A program made the translations under genes and the position numbers. Below are positions 53,676 through 61,537 of a DNA stretch of 64,000 nucleotides, one piece after another (within the stretch, counting starts at the first letter, position 1; each line of letters begins with the position of its first letter). Below the pieces are notes generated by a model that did not search any database, had not been told where the DNA came from, and worked only from the letters and a program-made list of their open reading frames with translations. Origin of the DNA: Myxococcaceae bacterium (lineage in GTDB: Bacteria > Myxococcota > Myxococcia > Myxococcales > Myxococcaceae); NCBI GenBank assembly GCA_017881265.1, contig JADGRA010000062.1, positions 1-64,000 of the forward strand. The letters run 5' to 3'.

Positions 53676-54791
53676 GTGAGCCGCAGGACACGAAAGGCGA
53701 TTGGCAACGTGCAAAGCGCAGCAACAGTGTTTGAGGCGCCCCGGTCCGAGAACAGTCTGTCCTGGGCCCGGCACTCCTGGCGCGGGGGCGAGTTGGCGGA
53801 GCGACTGCGGAACGCTCCGAGGGTGAACCTTGGGTCATGGCCGACGCCCATCCAGCGAGTCACCCGACGCGGCCGGTGCGACCTGCTCGTCAAGCGAGAC
53901 GACCTCAGCGGCTTCGGCCGTGGGGGCGCGAAGACGCGAAAGCTGAGTCACCTGCTCGGGCACGTACGCACCAATGCTCATGGCGAGCTGCTGGCGGTGG
54001 CCGGAAACGTGACCAACTTGGCGTTCGACCTGTTGCAGGCCTCCGGAGCTTTCGGACTTCGGACGCGCCTCTTCATCGTCAACGACCCGCCCGCCACACC
54101 GGGCGAGCGGGCGAGAATCTTCGCCGGCGTCCTGGGTTCCATCGAACTCTTGACGTGCGGCAGGGCCGAGGCGGCGGCGGTCGTCTTGCGCGCCTACGCA
54201 GCTGCCTGGCACGCCGGTCGGAAGCCCTTCCTTGCGCTGCCTGGCGCTTTCCACCCGGCGTGCGTCATCGGCAACGCGTGCGGTTTCCTCGAGATGGTCG
54301 AGCAACTCGAATCCCAAGGCGCACCCTTGCCTCGCACCGTGTTCGTGACGGCAGCCACCGGCACGACGGTCGCGGGGTTTCTCCTGGCTGCGGACGTGCT
54401 TCGCGCTGCAGGCGGTCCCCCCATCCGGGTGATTGGCGTGCAAGTGCACCCAGGCCGAATCCGGCTGCAGACGCTGGCCCTGACACGATGGACGGAGCGC
54501 TTCCTCGGCACCAATCATCGCACGCCGGTTCACCCGACGAGTTTCGTTCCGTCTCGCGAGCGCTTCGCCCACTTCGGACCTGGCGTTCCGCGTCTTTGCT
54601 TGCAGGTGGAGCAGGAACTCGGGCTCAGGCTGGACCCCATTTTTGGGGGAAAGACCTGGCAGGCAATGCAGGCCGACGTGGCCGCCAACGCTCCCGACGA
54701 CCGGCCGCTCCTCTACTGGCACTGCGGTTACACGCCGGAGTGGAAGACGCTCTGTGCCTCCGGAGCGGGGCGGGGCGAGGTGACGTCGTGA
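53676..54791 (+). CDS. Divergent fold-type II PLP enzyme (ACC deaminase / D-cysteine desulfhydrase family)
   Basis: About 371 residues if GTG 53676 is used (start uncertain; the open frame extends to 53352). LGSWPTPIQRVTRRGRCDLLVKRDDLSGFGRGGAKTRKLSHLL carries the PLP lysine in GGAKTRKL. Relatives usually have GGNKxRKL and a QSNHxR loop; here these read GGAK and AGNVTNLAFD. A phosphate-binding loop FVTAATGTTVAGF is present. The changes suggest a new substrate. First gene of the coupled lipid cluster; its stop overlaps the next start as GTGA. Confidence 0.82.
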   Translation: MSRRTRKAIGNVQSAATVFEAPRSENSLSWARHSWRGGELAERLRNAPRVNLGSWPTPIQRVTRRGRCDLLVKRDDLSGFGRGGAKTRKLSHLLGHVRTNAHGELLAVAGNVTNLAFDLLQASGAFGLRTRLFIVNDPPATPGERARIFAGVLGSIELLTCGRAEAAAVVLRAYAAAWHAGRKPFLALPGAFHPACVIGNACGFLEMVEQLESQGAPLPRTVFVTAATGTTVAGFLLAADVLRAAGGPPIRVIGVQVHPGRIRLQTLALTRWTERFLGTNHRTPVHPTSFVPSRERFAHFGPGVPRLCLQVEQELGLRLDPIFGGKTWQAMQADVAANAPDDRPLLYWHCGYTPEWKTLCASGAGRGEVTS

Positions 54792-56224
54792 GACTGCAGG
54801 CGCTCGCCTTGGTGCCGTCGGGCCGGTTCGGCATCCGGCGGTTCGCTGTGGTCGCCGGCTACGTGTTGGTTTTCACCATCGCCTTGCCCGTCCAGGTGTG
54901 GGCGCTGGGGACACGGCTGGATGCGTTGCTTCACCTGCCAGCCATCAATGGCCTGCGCACGCCAGGGCTTGTTCTTCTGTCCGCGGGCGCTGCCTTGTGG
55001 TTGACCGCCCACGTCTGGTTCAGCGCCGCCGGCCGTGGGTTGCCCATTTCGAGCCTGCCTCCGATGCGCCTCGTCAAGAGCGGGCCCTACGCGTGGCTCC
55101 GCCATCCCATCTACGTCGGCTTCACCGTGGCGGCCGCCGGGCTCGGCTGTGCCAAGGGGTCCCTGGGACACGGGCTTCTGGCCCCCCTCCTCCTGGCAAC
55201 CGCCTGTTGGGCCTACGTGGTGACGTTGGAGGGACCCGCGTTGTGGAGACGCTTCGGCCAGGGCTACCACCAGGTGGGCCGCGGCACCGCCTGGAAGCTG
55301 CCCTGGACGCGGGGCTGGCCTCGGCTCCACGCTGCCGTGGAACGCCTCGCCAATCGAACGGTTCTCTTCCGGGTCGGTCCCACGCTGTGGGTAACCTACG
55401 GCGCCTTCGTAGCGTTCGGGTCGTTTCTGGTCACGCTCTTCGCGCGCGTGACGCTGGGTACGTTGTGCTCGTCATGGCAGTACGTCGGGGTTTCCATCGG
55501 TCTGGCGCTGTCGATGTCGGTGGGCGCGCGACTCGGCTCAGTTGCTTACAACGTGGCGGCTCTGCGACGGCGCGGGCTTTCTGAGCTGCGCACCGTCGGA
55601 TTCGTCTCCTGGGGCGGGTATCTCGGCCTGGCGGCTTTCACCGCTTTCTTTGGTGCTCGCACCGGGATTTCTTCTCTCGCGGTTCTCGACCGCCTCATGC
55701 CACTGCTCTGCGTGTGCACTGCGTTGGGGCGGGTGGGCTGCCTCACCTACGGGTGCTGTTTCGGACGACCCGCGCCCCACGGCGTGCGCTGGACGAATCC
55801 GGACGCGAAGGTGGTGCGGTTGCTTGGACCTGAAGTCGGCTCCCTGCCCCGCGTCCCGGTGCAGCTGCTCGGGACGGTGGTGGGCCTCGTCGCCGCCGGC
55901 GCGGCGCTCGTCCTCAACCTGCGGAACGGCGCCGCCGGGGCGACGACGTTCCTCGTGTGGCTCTGGTATTTCCTCGTCCGGCTGAGCATCGAGCAGCTGC
56001 GGGACGAGCCACGCCTCGGTTTGCTCGCCTGGACGCGCGGCCAGTGGCTCGCTGCTATCGGGGCAGGCGTCTCGCTGGTGTCGCTCATGCGCCTGGATGC
56101 GAGTGCCACGGTAACCGCCACACATGGCTCGCTCGACCTGCTGGCGCTGGCAACGGCCACCACCGTCGGCGCGATGGTCTTCGCCATCTTCGGCCTTCAC
56201 TGGCGCCAGGTCGGGAGGTGGTGA
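54788..56224 (+). CDS. Fusion: ICMT/phospholipid-methyltransferase-like domain + prolipoprotein diacylglyceryl transferase (Lgt)-like domain
   Basis: 478 residues, polytopic. The N-terminal half has four helices and MRLVKSGPYAWLRHPIYVGFTVAAAGLG near 92-117, the SAM-binding signature of isoprenylcysteine and lipid methyltransferases. The C-terminal half (about 190-470) has Lgt-like helices with LCVCTALGRVGCLTYGCCFGRPAPHGVRW near 307-335 and a PVQLLGTVVGLVAAGAALVL and RLSIEQLRDEPR end. In Lgt these stretches bind phosphatidylglycerol. GTG start overlaps the PLP gene by four bases. I know of no such fusion, so the product may methylate and acyl-transfer within one membrane substrate. Neither half matches a fully canonical active site. 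Confidence 0.8.
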   Translation: MRLQALALVPSGRFGIRRFAVVAGYVLVFTIALPVQVWALGTRLDALLHLPAINGLRTPGLVLLSAGAALWLTAHVWFSAAGRGLPISSLPPMRLVKSGPYAWLRHPIYVGFTVAAAGLGCAKGSLGHGLLAPLLLATACWAYVVTLEGPALWRRFGQGYHQVGRGTAWKLPWTRGWPRLHAAVERLANRTVLFRVGPTLWVTYGAFVAFGSFLVTLFARVTLGTLCSSWQYVGVSIGLALSMSVGARLGSVAYNVAALRRRGLSELRTVGFVSWGGYLGLAAFTAFFGARTGISSLAVLDRLMPLLCVCTALGRVGCLTYGCCFGRPAPHGVRWTNPDAKVVRLLGPEVGSLPRVPVQLLGTVVGLVAAGAALVLNLRNGAAGATTFLVWLWYFLVRLSIEQLRDEPRLGLLAWTRGQWLAAIGAGVSLVSLMRLDASATVTATHGSLDLLALATATTVGAMVFAIFGLHWRQVGRW

Positions 56225-56226
56225 GG

Positions 56227-57039
56227 ATGGTCTTCGACAAGCTCTACGCGGACCTCGTTGCTCCAGACGGCTCCGTGTACGTGCTGTACCTGGCGAGTTT
56301 CGACCTCTTCGGGGGCCGGTTGCGCTTCGCGGAGCTCGAGACCTATCCCGCCGACGGCCGCCGCCGGGTCTATACCGCGCGACCCTCGGCGTCCCATCGC
56401 ACCACGCTCGCCAGTGACGAGCCGCTCGACGTCGCGCTCGAGACCTCCGTGGGCCAGTTCCGCTTTCGGTCGACGCCTCTGAACGGGGGCTTCGTGCCGC
56501 CGGACACTGCGCGGTCCGGGCTGGAGTGGAGGGTCTGCATGGGCCGCACGCAGGCCCGACTCGAGCTGCCGCCGGCGCTCGGCGGCGGCTCGGTCGGTGG
56601 GACTGGCTACGTCGACCACCTCAGAGTGGAACAACCGACCCTTCGCCGCGGTCTGCGGACGCTCGACTGGGGTCGGGCGCATCTTTCGAGCTCGACGGTC
56701 GTCTGGACCCGATTGCGCTTCTCCGACGGGGACGTCTGGGACCAGTTCGCCCGCTGGACCGCCCTCGGGACCCCTGCGGAGCCCGGTCCCCTCAGCCCCT
56801 CAGAGGACCTGGCGCTCGCCCAGATTGAGACAGCCGGTGGCACCATTGCGTCTGAACGCGTCTTGCACGAGGGCGGCGCCATTGACCGAAGCCGTCTCCC
56901 GGTGGCCCCGGTCCGCTGGCTGCTGAAGGCAGCGGCCGGGCGCACGCACCAGCGCCGCTACCTGACGCGCATTTCCGAGCCAGGCCACCCTGGCGCTGGC
57001 TGGGGAATCCATGAATCCGTCTCCTTCGAGCACGCCTGA
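56227..57039 (+). CDS. CrtC/AttH-like lipocalin-type protein
   Basis: 270 residues. Start ATG 56227 with GGGAGGTG inside the previous gene. The motif GGGSVGGTGYVDHLRVEQPTLRRGLRTLDWGRAHLSSSTVVWTRLRF near 120-170 matches the conserved GxGYxDH and WGR blocks of carotenoid 1,2-hydratase (CrtC) and AttH-like double-lipocalin proteins. No signal peptide or membrane helix. It may bind or hydrate a lipidic olefin. It overlaps the ABC ATPase gene by 29 bases. Confidence 0.65.
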   Translation: MVFDKLYADLVAPDGSVYVLYLASFDLFGGRLRFAELETYPADGRRRVYTARPSASHRTTLASDEPLDVALETSVGQFRFRSTPLNGGFVPPDTARSGLEWRVCMGRTQARLELPPALGGGSVGGTGYVDHLRVEQPTLRRGLRTLDWGRAHLSSSTVVWTRLRFSDGDVWDQFARWTALGTPAEPGPLSPSEDLALAQIETAGGTIASERVLHEGGAIDRSRLPVAPVRWLLKAAAGRTHQRRYLTRISEPGHPGAGWGIHESVSFEHA

Positions 57040-57655
57040 GGCCGCCGTGCTCGACGCCGAAGACCTCCACAAGCGCTACGGACGGAACCAGGTGCTTCGC
57101 GGTGCCAGCCTGCGGGTTTGGCCTGGGGGCCTGGTCGCGGTGCTCGGCGAAAACGGGGCTGGCAAGAGCACGCTGCTGCGCATCCTCGCCGGTGCCGAAG
57201 CTCCGGACCGGGGGCGCGTGCGTCACCAGGGGTCCGTTGGGTACTGCCCACAGGAGCCGCTCCTGTACGGGCAATTGACGCTGGACGAGCACTTTCGCCT
57301 CTTCGGCGCCGCCTACCGCCTTCCGAGCGCGGAGCTGCGCAGGCGCGGCGAGAGGTTGATTGAGCGGTTTGGTCTCGAACGTCACCGCCGCACGCCGGTC
57401 GAGGCGCTGAGCGGCGGGACCCGACAGAAGCTCAACCTGGCCGTGGCGCTGCTGCGCGATCCGGCGGTGCTCCTGCTGGACGAACCCTACTCAGGCTTCG
57501 ACCGCGACGCCTATCGCCAATTCATCTTGTGGACCGAGGAGGCCAAGCGCCGCGCTCAGGCGGTCGTCCTCATCACCCACTTGCTGCTCGAGCCGGGGCA
57601 CTTCGATGTCGCGCTGGAGCTGCGCGACGGGAAGCTGGAGGTTGCCGATGGCTGA
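57011..57655 (+). CDS. ABC transporter ATP-binding protein
   Basis: 214 residues. Walker A GENGAGKSTLL near 46, Q-loop in YCPQEPLLYG, signature LSGGTRQKLNLA, Walker B VLLLDEPYSGFD, and switch His in VLITHLLLE. The ATPase half of a transporter whose permease is the next gene (8-base overlap). The arrangement matches ABC-2-type exporters; the cargo is probably a lipid from this cluster. Confidence 0.93.
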   Translation: MNPSPSSTPEAAVLDAEDLHKRYGRNQVLRGASLRVWPGGLVAVLGENGAGKSTLLRILAGAEAPDRGRVRHQGSVGYCPQEPLLYGQLTLDEHFRLFGAAYRLPSAELRRRGERLIERFGLERHRRTPVEALSGGTRQKLNLAVALLRDPAVLLLDEPYSGFDRDAYRQFILWTEEAKRRAQAVVLITHLLLEPGHFDVALELRDGKLEVADG

Positions 57656-59177
57656 CAGCCTTAACCGCGTGGCCGTCGCCGCAGCACTGCTCTTCCGTGA
57701 CGTCTTCCGTCGACGTTTCGCCTTGGTCCTCATCTTCGTTGTTCCGGCACTCTTCGATACCGTGGTGCTGCTCACCACGACCTCCCGGCCCCTCCGGGTG
57801 ACCGTCGCGGCACTTCGCGAGGACCTGGCTGACGGGACAAACCCTGGTGGCACACCTCTCGACCTGGGGGTCATCGACGACGGCGTTCGCGCACTGGATC
57901 AGCGGCAGCTGTCGCTCGTCTTCCTTGGGCACGCTGCGGTCTGCTTTCTTGCCTGCTTTCTCGCCTTCAACCTCGTGTCACGGCGGCGGGAAGTGGACAG
58001 AAGGCTCGTGCTCGCCGGATACCGGACGGTCGAGGTGCTCCTGGCCAAGGTGGCCGTCCTTGGGCTCATCGTCGTCCTGCTCGTCGGCTGGCAGACGGCA
58101 CTGATTGTGCCGTGGCTCGCGCCGCGACAGCCCGCGCTGCTCTCGCTGGGGCTTCTGCTCGGCGGCCTCACCTATGGAGGCATCGGTCTCCTCATTGGCG
58201 CGGTGGTAAGGCAGGAACTCGAGGGGATTTTTCTCATCGTCCTGTCGACGAATGTCGACCCGGGCTGGCTCCAGAACCCCATCTATTTTGGTCAGAGCCA
58301 ACGTCCCCAGCTCATCTCCGCCCTGCCGGGCTTTGCCTCGACGCAGCTCACGGTGCTGGGGGCCTTCTTCGAGGATTGTCCGCAAGCGCTCGTTTCTCAG
58401 GGGGTGCTGTCCTGCGGCGCCATCCTGGTCCTGGCCGTGACGCTCTTCGGCCTTCGCATTCGGCCACCACGCGCCACCGGCGAGCGGACCCGGGCCCGAC
58501 TCCGTTTCGGAAAGACGCTGCTCGTGGGCTACGCGCTGTGGATTGCCGCCTTCGAGTTGGTGGGGCGCTACGCGTCGACGCTGCAGACGCGTGACCTGAC
58601 CACGGCGTGGGACCGCGCCATCCCCCTCGTCCCGGCGTTCATCTGGCCGTACGAGGCTTGCTACGCGCTACCGCTGGTCGCGCTCTGGCTGTTCCGGGAC
58701 TGGCATCGGTTCAACGTCGGCCTACTCGCCATCCTGCTCGCCAGCCTGTGTGCCTTCGCTGTCTACCTGTTTGTCCCGGTCGCCTTCCCGCGGCCGGTCC
58801 TCGGCACGGGTGTGCCCGAGCAGCTGCTGGCGGCCGAGTACGCGGCCGACTTCTTCCCGGGCGCCAACAAGCTCCCCAGCCTTCATGTCGCCATCTCGTG
58901 GATTGTGTTGTTTTCCGTCTGGGGGCAGGCGAGGCACCGGACGGTGGACCTGCTGGCGCTTGCGCTGGTCAGCGCCATCACGGCTTCCACGCTCCTGGTG
59001 AAACAACACCTGCTGCTCGACGTCGTGACCGCCGTGCCGCTGGCTGCTGCCGTCTTCGCAATCGCCCACCGGCTGTATTGGAGGGTCACCGCGCCCGGGG
59101 ACCCTCCGGAAACCGCCCTGGTTCAGTTGCTCGTGCCCACGTCCTGGCGTCGACTGCAAAGGCGGCCATCCCCATGA
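57648..59177 (+). CDS. Fusion: ABC-2-type permease + PAP2 (inositol phosphorylceramide synthase-like) domain
   Basis: 509 residues. The first roughly 290 residues form a six-helix permease-like region (VFRRRFALVLIFVVPALFDTVVLL, GHAAVCFLACFLAFNLVSRRREVDRRLVLAGYRTVEVLLAKV), the latter part resembling the ABC-2 coupling segment. The C-terminal 200 residues form a PAP2_3-like six-helix domain: KLPSLHVAISWIVLFSVW near 408 (first His) and TLLVKQHLLLDVVTAVPLA near 450 (second His, Asp), matching the C2 and C3 motifs of inositol phosphorylceramide synthases. The membrane protein therefore couples transport with phosphate-head-group transfer or cleavage. I do not know this fusion from other systems. 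Confidence 0.83.
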   Translation: MADSLNRVAVAAALLFRDVFRRRFALVLIFVVPALFDTVVLLTTTSRPLRVTVAALREDLADGTNPGGTPLDLGVIDDGVRALDQRQLSLVFLGHAAVCFLACFLAFNLVSRRREVDRRLVLAGYRTVEVLLAKVAVLGLIVVLLVGWQTALIVPWLAPRQPALLSLGLLLGGLTYGGIGLLIGAVVRQELEGIFLIVLSTNVDPGWLQNPIYFGQSQRPQLISALPGFASTQLTVLGAFFEDCPQALVSQGVLSCGAILVLAVTLFGLRIRPPRATGERTRARLRFGKTLLVGYALWIAAFELVGRYASTLQTRDLTTAWDRAIPLVPAFIWPYEACYALPLVALWLFRDWHRFNVGLLAILLASLCAFAVYLFVPVAFPRPVLGTGVPEQLLAAEYAADFFPGANKLPSLHVAISWIVLFSVWGQARHRTVDLLALALVSAITASTLLVKQHLLLDVVTAVPLAAAVFAIAHRLYWRVTAPGDPPETALVQLLVPTSWRRLQRRPSP

Positions 59178-59938
59178 TTCGCCTCACCCGGGCATGCCTC
59201 GAAGCTGCCGCCCACCCGGTGGAGGTGGCCAACTCCCTCGCCGGCCGGCCGCGGACGCCACGGTCGATTCGACTTTTCGAGAACCCGATTCTCGAAGCCG
59301 CGAGCCGGGCCCATCCCGTCGCGCCAGCCGTCTGCTTCCTGCCACTTCTCCTTTGGACTGCCATTCACTCGCTGGGTGCGCTCGGGCTGCGTCGTTGTGC
59401 GCCATTCTTCATCTGCGGGTGGGTCGGGTTTTCCCTCTTCGAGTACCTCTTGCACCGCTTCGTCTTCCACGGGCTGTTGCGCGGGGCGCCGAGCGGGCGC
59501 CGGCAAGTGTGGGGCTTTGTCCTGCACGGCTACCACCACCACTTCCCGAACGACCCGCGGCGCCTCGTGCTGCCTCCTCTTTTCAGCTGGCCAATCGCCC
59601 TTCTCTTCGCGGGTGCGTACCTCCTGCTTCTCGGACCGGAGCGTGCCATCCCGGCGATGGGGGGGACGCTCGCCGGTTACCTCTCGCTCTTCTCGGTGCA
59701 CTACTGCGTGCACCACGCTCGCTCTGCCCGCGGACCGGGTCGGTGGCTGCGCCGTTACCACCTGCGCCACCACCACCAGGATGCGAATTCCCGCTACGGT
59801 GTGACCTCCCCCGTCTGGGACGTCGTCTTTGGAACGACGGGTTCAGGGTCCCACAACCGGGCCCCGCCTCCGCCCCCGAACGCGTCTCGCCTGCGGCAGC
59901 CCGCGCGGTCGACAGGGAGGTCGCGCGATGAGCGATGA
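59174..59938 (+). CDS. Fatty-acid 2-hydroxylase-type membrane di-iron hydroxylase
   Basis: 254 residues, ATGA overlap with the previous gene. TPRSIRLFENPILEAASRAHPVAPAVCFLPLLLW resembles the FA2H/Scs7 N-terminal segment. Histidine clusters HRFVFHG, HGYHHHFPND, VHYCVHHAR and HLRHHHQD lie between helices, as in the fatty acid hydroxylase superfamily. In eukaryotes FA2H hydroxylates the acyl chain of ceramides. It may hydroxylate the acyl chain of the cluster's lipid. The proline-rich tail after GTTGSG is odd and may be spurious extension. Confidence 0.87.
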   Translation: MIRLTRACLEAAAHPVEVANSLAGRPRTPRSIRLFENPILEAASRAHPVAPAVCFLPLLLWTAIHSLGALGLRRCAPFFICGWVGFSLFEYLLHRFVFHGLLRGAPSGRRQVWGFVLHGYHHHFPNDPRRLVLPPLFSWPIALLFAGAYLLLLGPERAIPAMGGTLAGYLSLFSVHYCVHHARSARGPGRWLRRYHLRHHHQDANSRYGVTSPVWDVVFGTTGSGSHNRAPPPPPNASRLRQPARSTGRSRDER

Positions 59939-61403
59939 GAACGACCCAACAGGAGCGACCGAGGGCCTGGTGGTCGAACATCTCGACGGCGAGGTTCATC
60001 CAAAGGAGAGGCTTCTCGGCCGAACGGCCATTCAATTTCCTTTGGTGCTGGCCATCGTGCTCTTCGGCATCTCGCGCAAGTCGCCGGAGTTGGCGGAGGG
60101 CCTCCTCCACGGAGAACTTGCGTCGTACGGCGCCTTTGCCATCGCGACCGGAGTCGTGGCCGCTGGCTTCTGGTGGCTCAACCGCAGGGACCGGCGCAAG
60201 CGCCGCGTCCGGGACGCCCTGCGCGCCGAGGCTCCACCGCCTATGGCGCACTCATCGGGTCCCGAGGCCGACGCCACCTCGGCCCATCCAGAAAGCCCGA
60301 CGGAGAATGCGCCCGCCGCTGCCAACCCCAGCGTCGCGTTTCAACTCGCCCTCCGGGCGGTCACCCCACGGTTGTGGGTGGTTCCAGGACTCATCCTTCT
60401 CAACGTCGCCGTCTATGGCGTGATGGTGCTGAGTGGCGTCGCGCCCTTCTCACCCCAGGCCGGTGCGCTGGTGGCGTGGGGAGCCGACTACGGTCCGGCG
60501 TCCCTCGGTGGCGAGCCCTGGCGGCTTTTGACAAGCACCTTTCTCCACTTTGGCCTCATCCATCTGTTGATGAACATGGTGGTGCTGGGTGACGCGGGCC
60601 CAATCGTGGAACGCCTCTACGGGCACGTCCGTTTCCTGGCCCTGTACCTCGCAGCGGGCTTGTGCGGCAGCCTCGCTAGTCTGGCCGTCCACCCGCAGGC
60701 AGTTGGTGCCGGCGCGTCGGGCGCCGTCTTCGGCGTTTACGGAGCGCTCGGTGCATTTCTCCTTCGAGAAGGCAAAGCCATCCCCACGCCCGAGTTGTTA
60801 CGTCTGAGTCGGGTCGCGGGCGCCTTCATTGGCTACAACCTCCTCTTCGGTCTCAGCCATGCGGAGATTGACGCTGCTGCTCACGTCGGTGGCCTTTTGG
60901 CCGGCGCCGGTGCCGGCGCGCTTCTCGCGCGGCCGCTGAATCCGGCGCGTCTGCCGTCGCCGCTGCGGCCCGTCGCCGTGACGGCAGGCGTGCTCGGTCT
61001 GGTCGCGGCGGCACTAATGCTCTTGCCCAAGCCAGCTGACCTCGGCGCCACCCTCGAACGGTTTTCCTCGGACACCGGCAGGGTCAGCGACACTTTCAAC
61101 GACCTGCTAGCGCAGATGCGGAAGGGCACACTCGGCAGCCAGGCATTTGCCGCTCAGGTGCAGGACCGGGTGCTTGTCCCGTGGCGCAAAGCACGGGAGC
61201 GCCTCTTGCGACCCCAGCGGTGGAGTCCCGAACAACAGCAGTTCCTCGACTCCCTGCTGAAGTACTCGACGACGCAGGAGGGAGCCTGGACGTCTCTCGT
61301 CACGGGCCTTCGTCAGCACGATGAGAAGGCGCTCGCCCAGGCCAGAGCGCTCAACGCCGAGGCCGAACAACTGCTCAAAGACCTCAACCGCCAGGGGCCC
61401 TGA
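59928..61403 (+). CDS. Rhomboid-family intramembrane serine protease with long C-terminal region
   Basis: 491 residues, ATG 59928 with GGGAGGTCGCGCG upstream, overlapping the hydroxylase gene by 11 bases. N-terminal cytoplasmic part with an additional helix pair, then the rhomboid core: GEPWRLLTSTFLHFGLIHLLMNMVVLG, GAGASGAVFGVYGALG near 260 (catalytic Ser), and AAHVGGLLAGAGAGALL near 317 (catalytic His). A further helix and a soluble helical tail (VSDTFNDLLAQMRKGTL to LNAEAEQLLKDLNRQ) follow. It may process a membrane protein of the cluster. Confidence 0.9.
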   Translation: MSDENDPTGATEGLVVEHLDGEVHPKERLLGRTAIQFPLVLAIVLFGISRKSPELAEGLLHGELASYGAFAIATGVVAAGFWWLNRRDRRKRRVRDALRAEAPPPMAHSSGPEADATSAHPESPTENAPAAANPSVAFQLALRAVTPRLWVVPGLILLNVAVYGVMVLSGVAPFSPQAGALVAWGADYGPASLGGEPWRLLTSTFLHFGLIHLLMNMVVLGDAGPIVERLYGHVRFLALYLAAGLCGSLASLAVHPQAVGAGASGAVFGVYGALGAFLLREGKAIPTPELLRLSRVAGAFIGYNLLFGLSHAEIDAAAHVGGLLAGAGAGALLARPLNPARLPSPLRPVAVTAGVLGLVAAALMLLPKPADLGATLERFSSDTGRVSDTFNDLLAQMRKGTLGSQAFAAQVQDRVLVPWRKARERLLRPQRWSPEQQQFLDSLLKYSTTQEGAWTSLVTGLRQHDEKALAQARALNAEAEQLLKDLNRQGP

Positions 61404-61537
61404 GCGCCGTGCCAGCCGACGGACACAGACTGGCATCCGGGAGCAGCGACCGAGGGCTGTCTGCGCGGGCAGGCCGGCGCGACTCCGTCTCGGTCCTGCG
61501 CTACGGTTCTGGACCTTCGCTCCCCAGGCCCTCGAGC

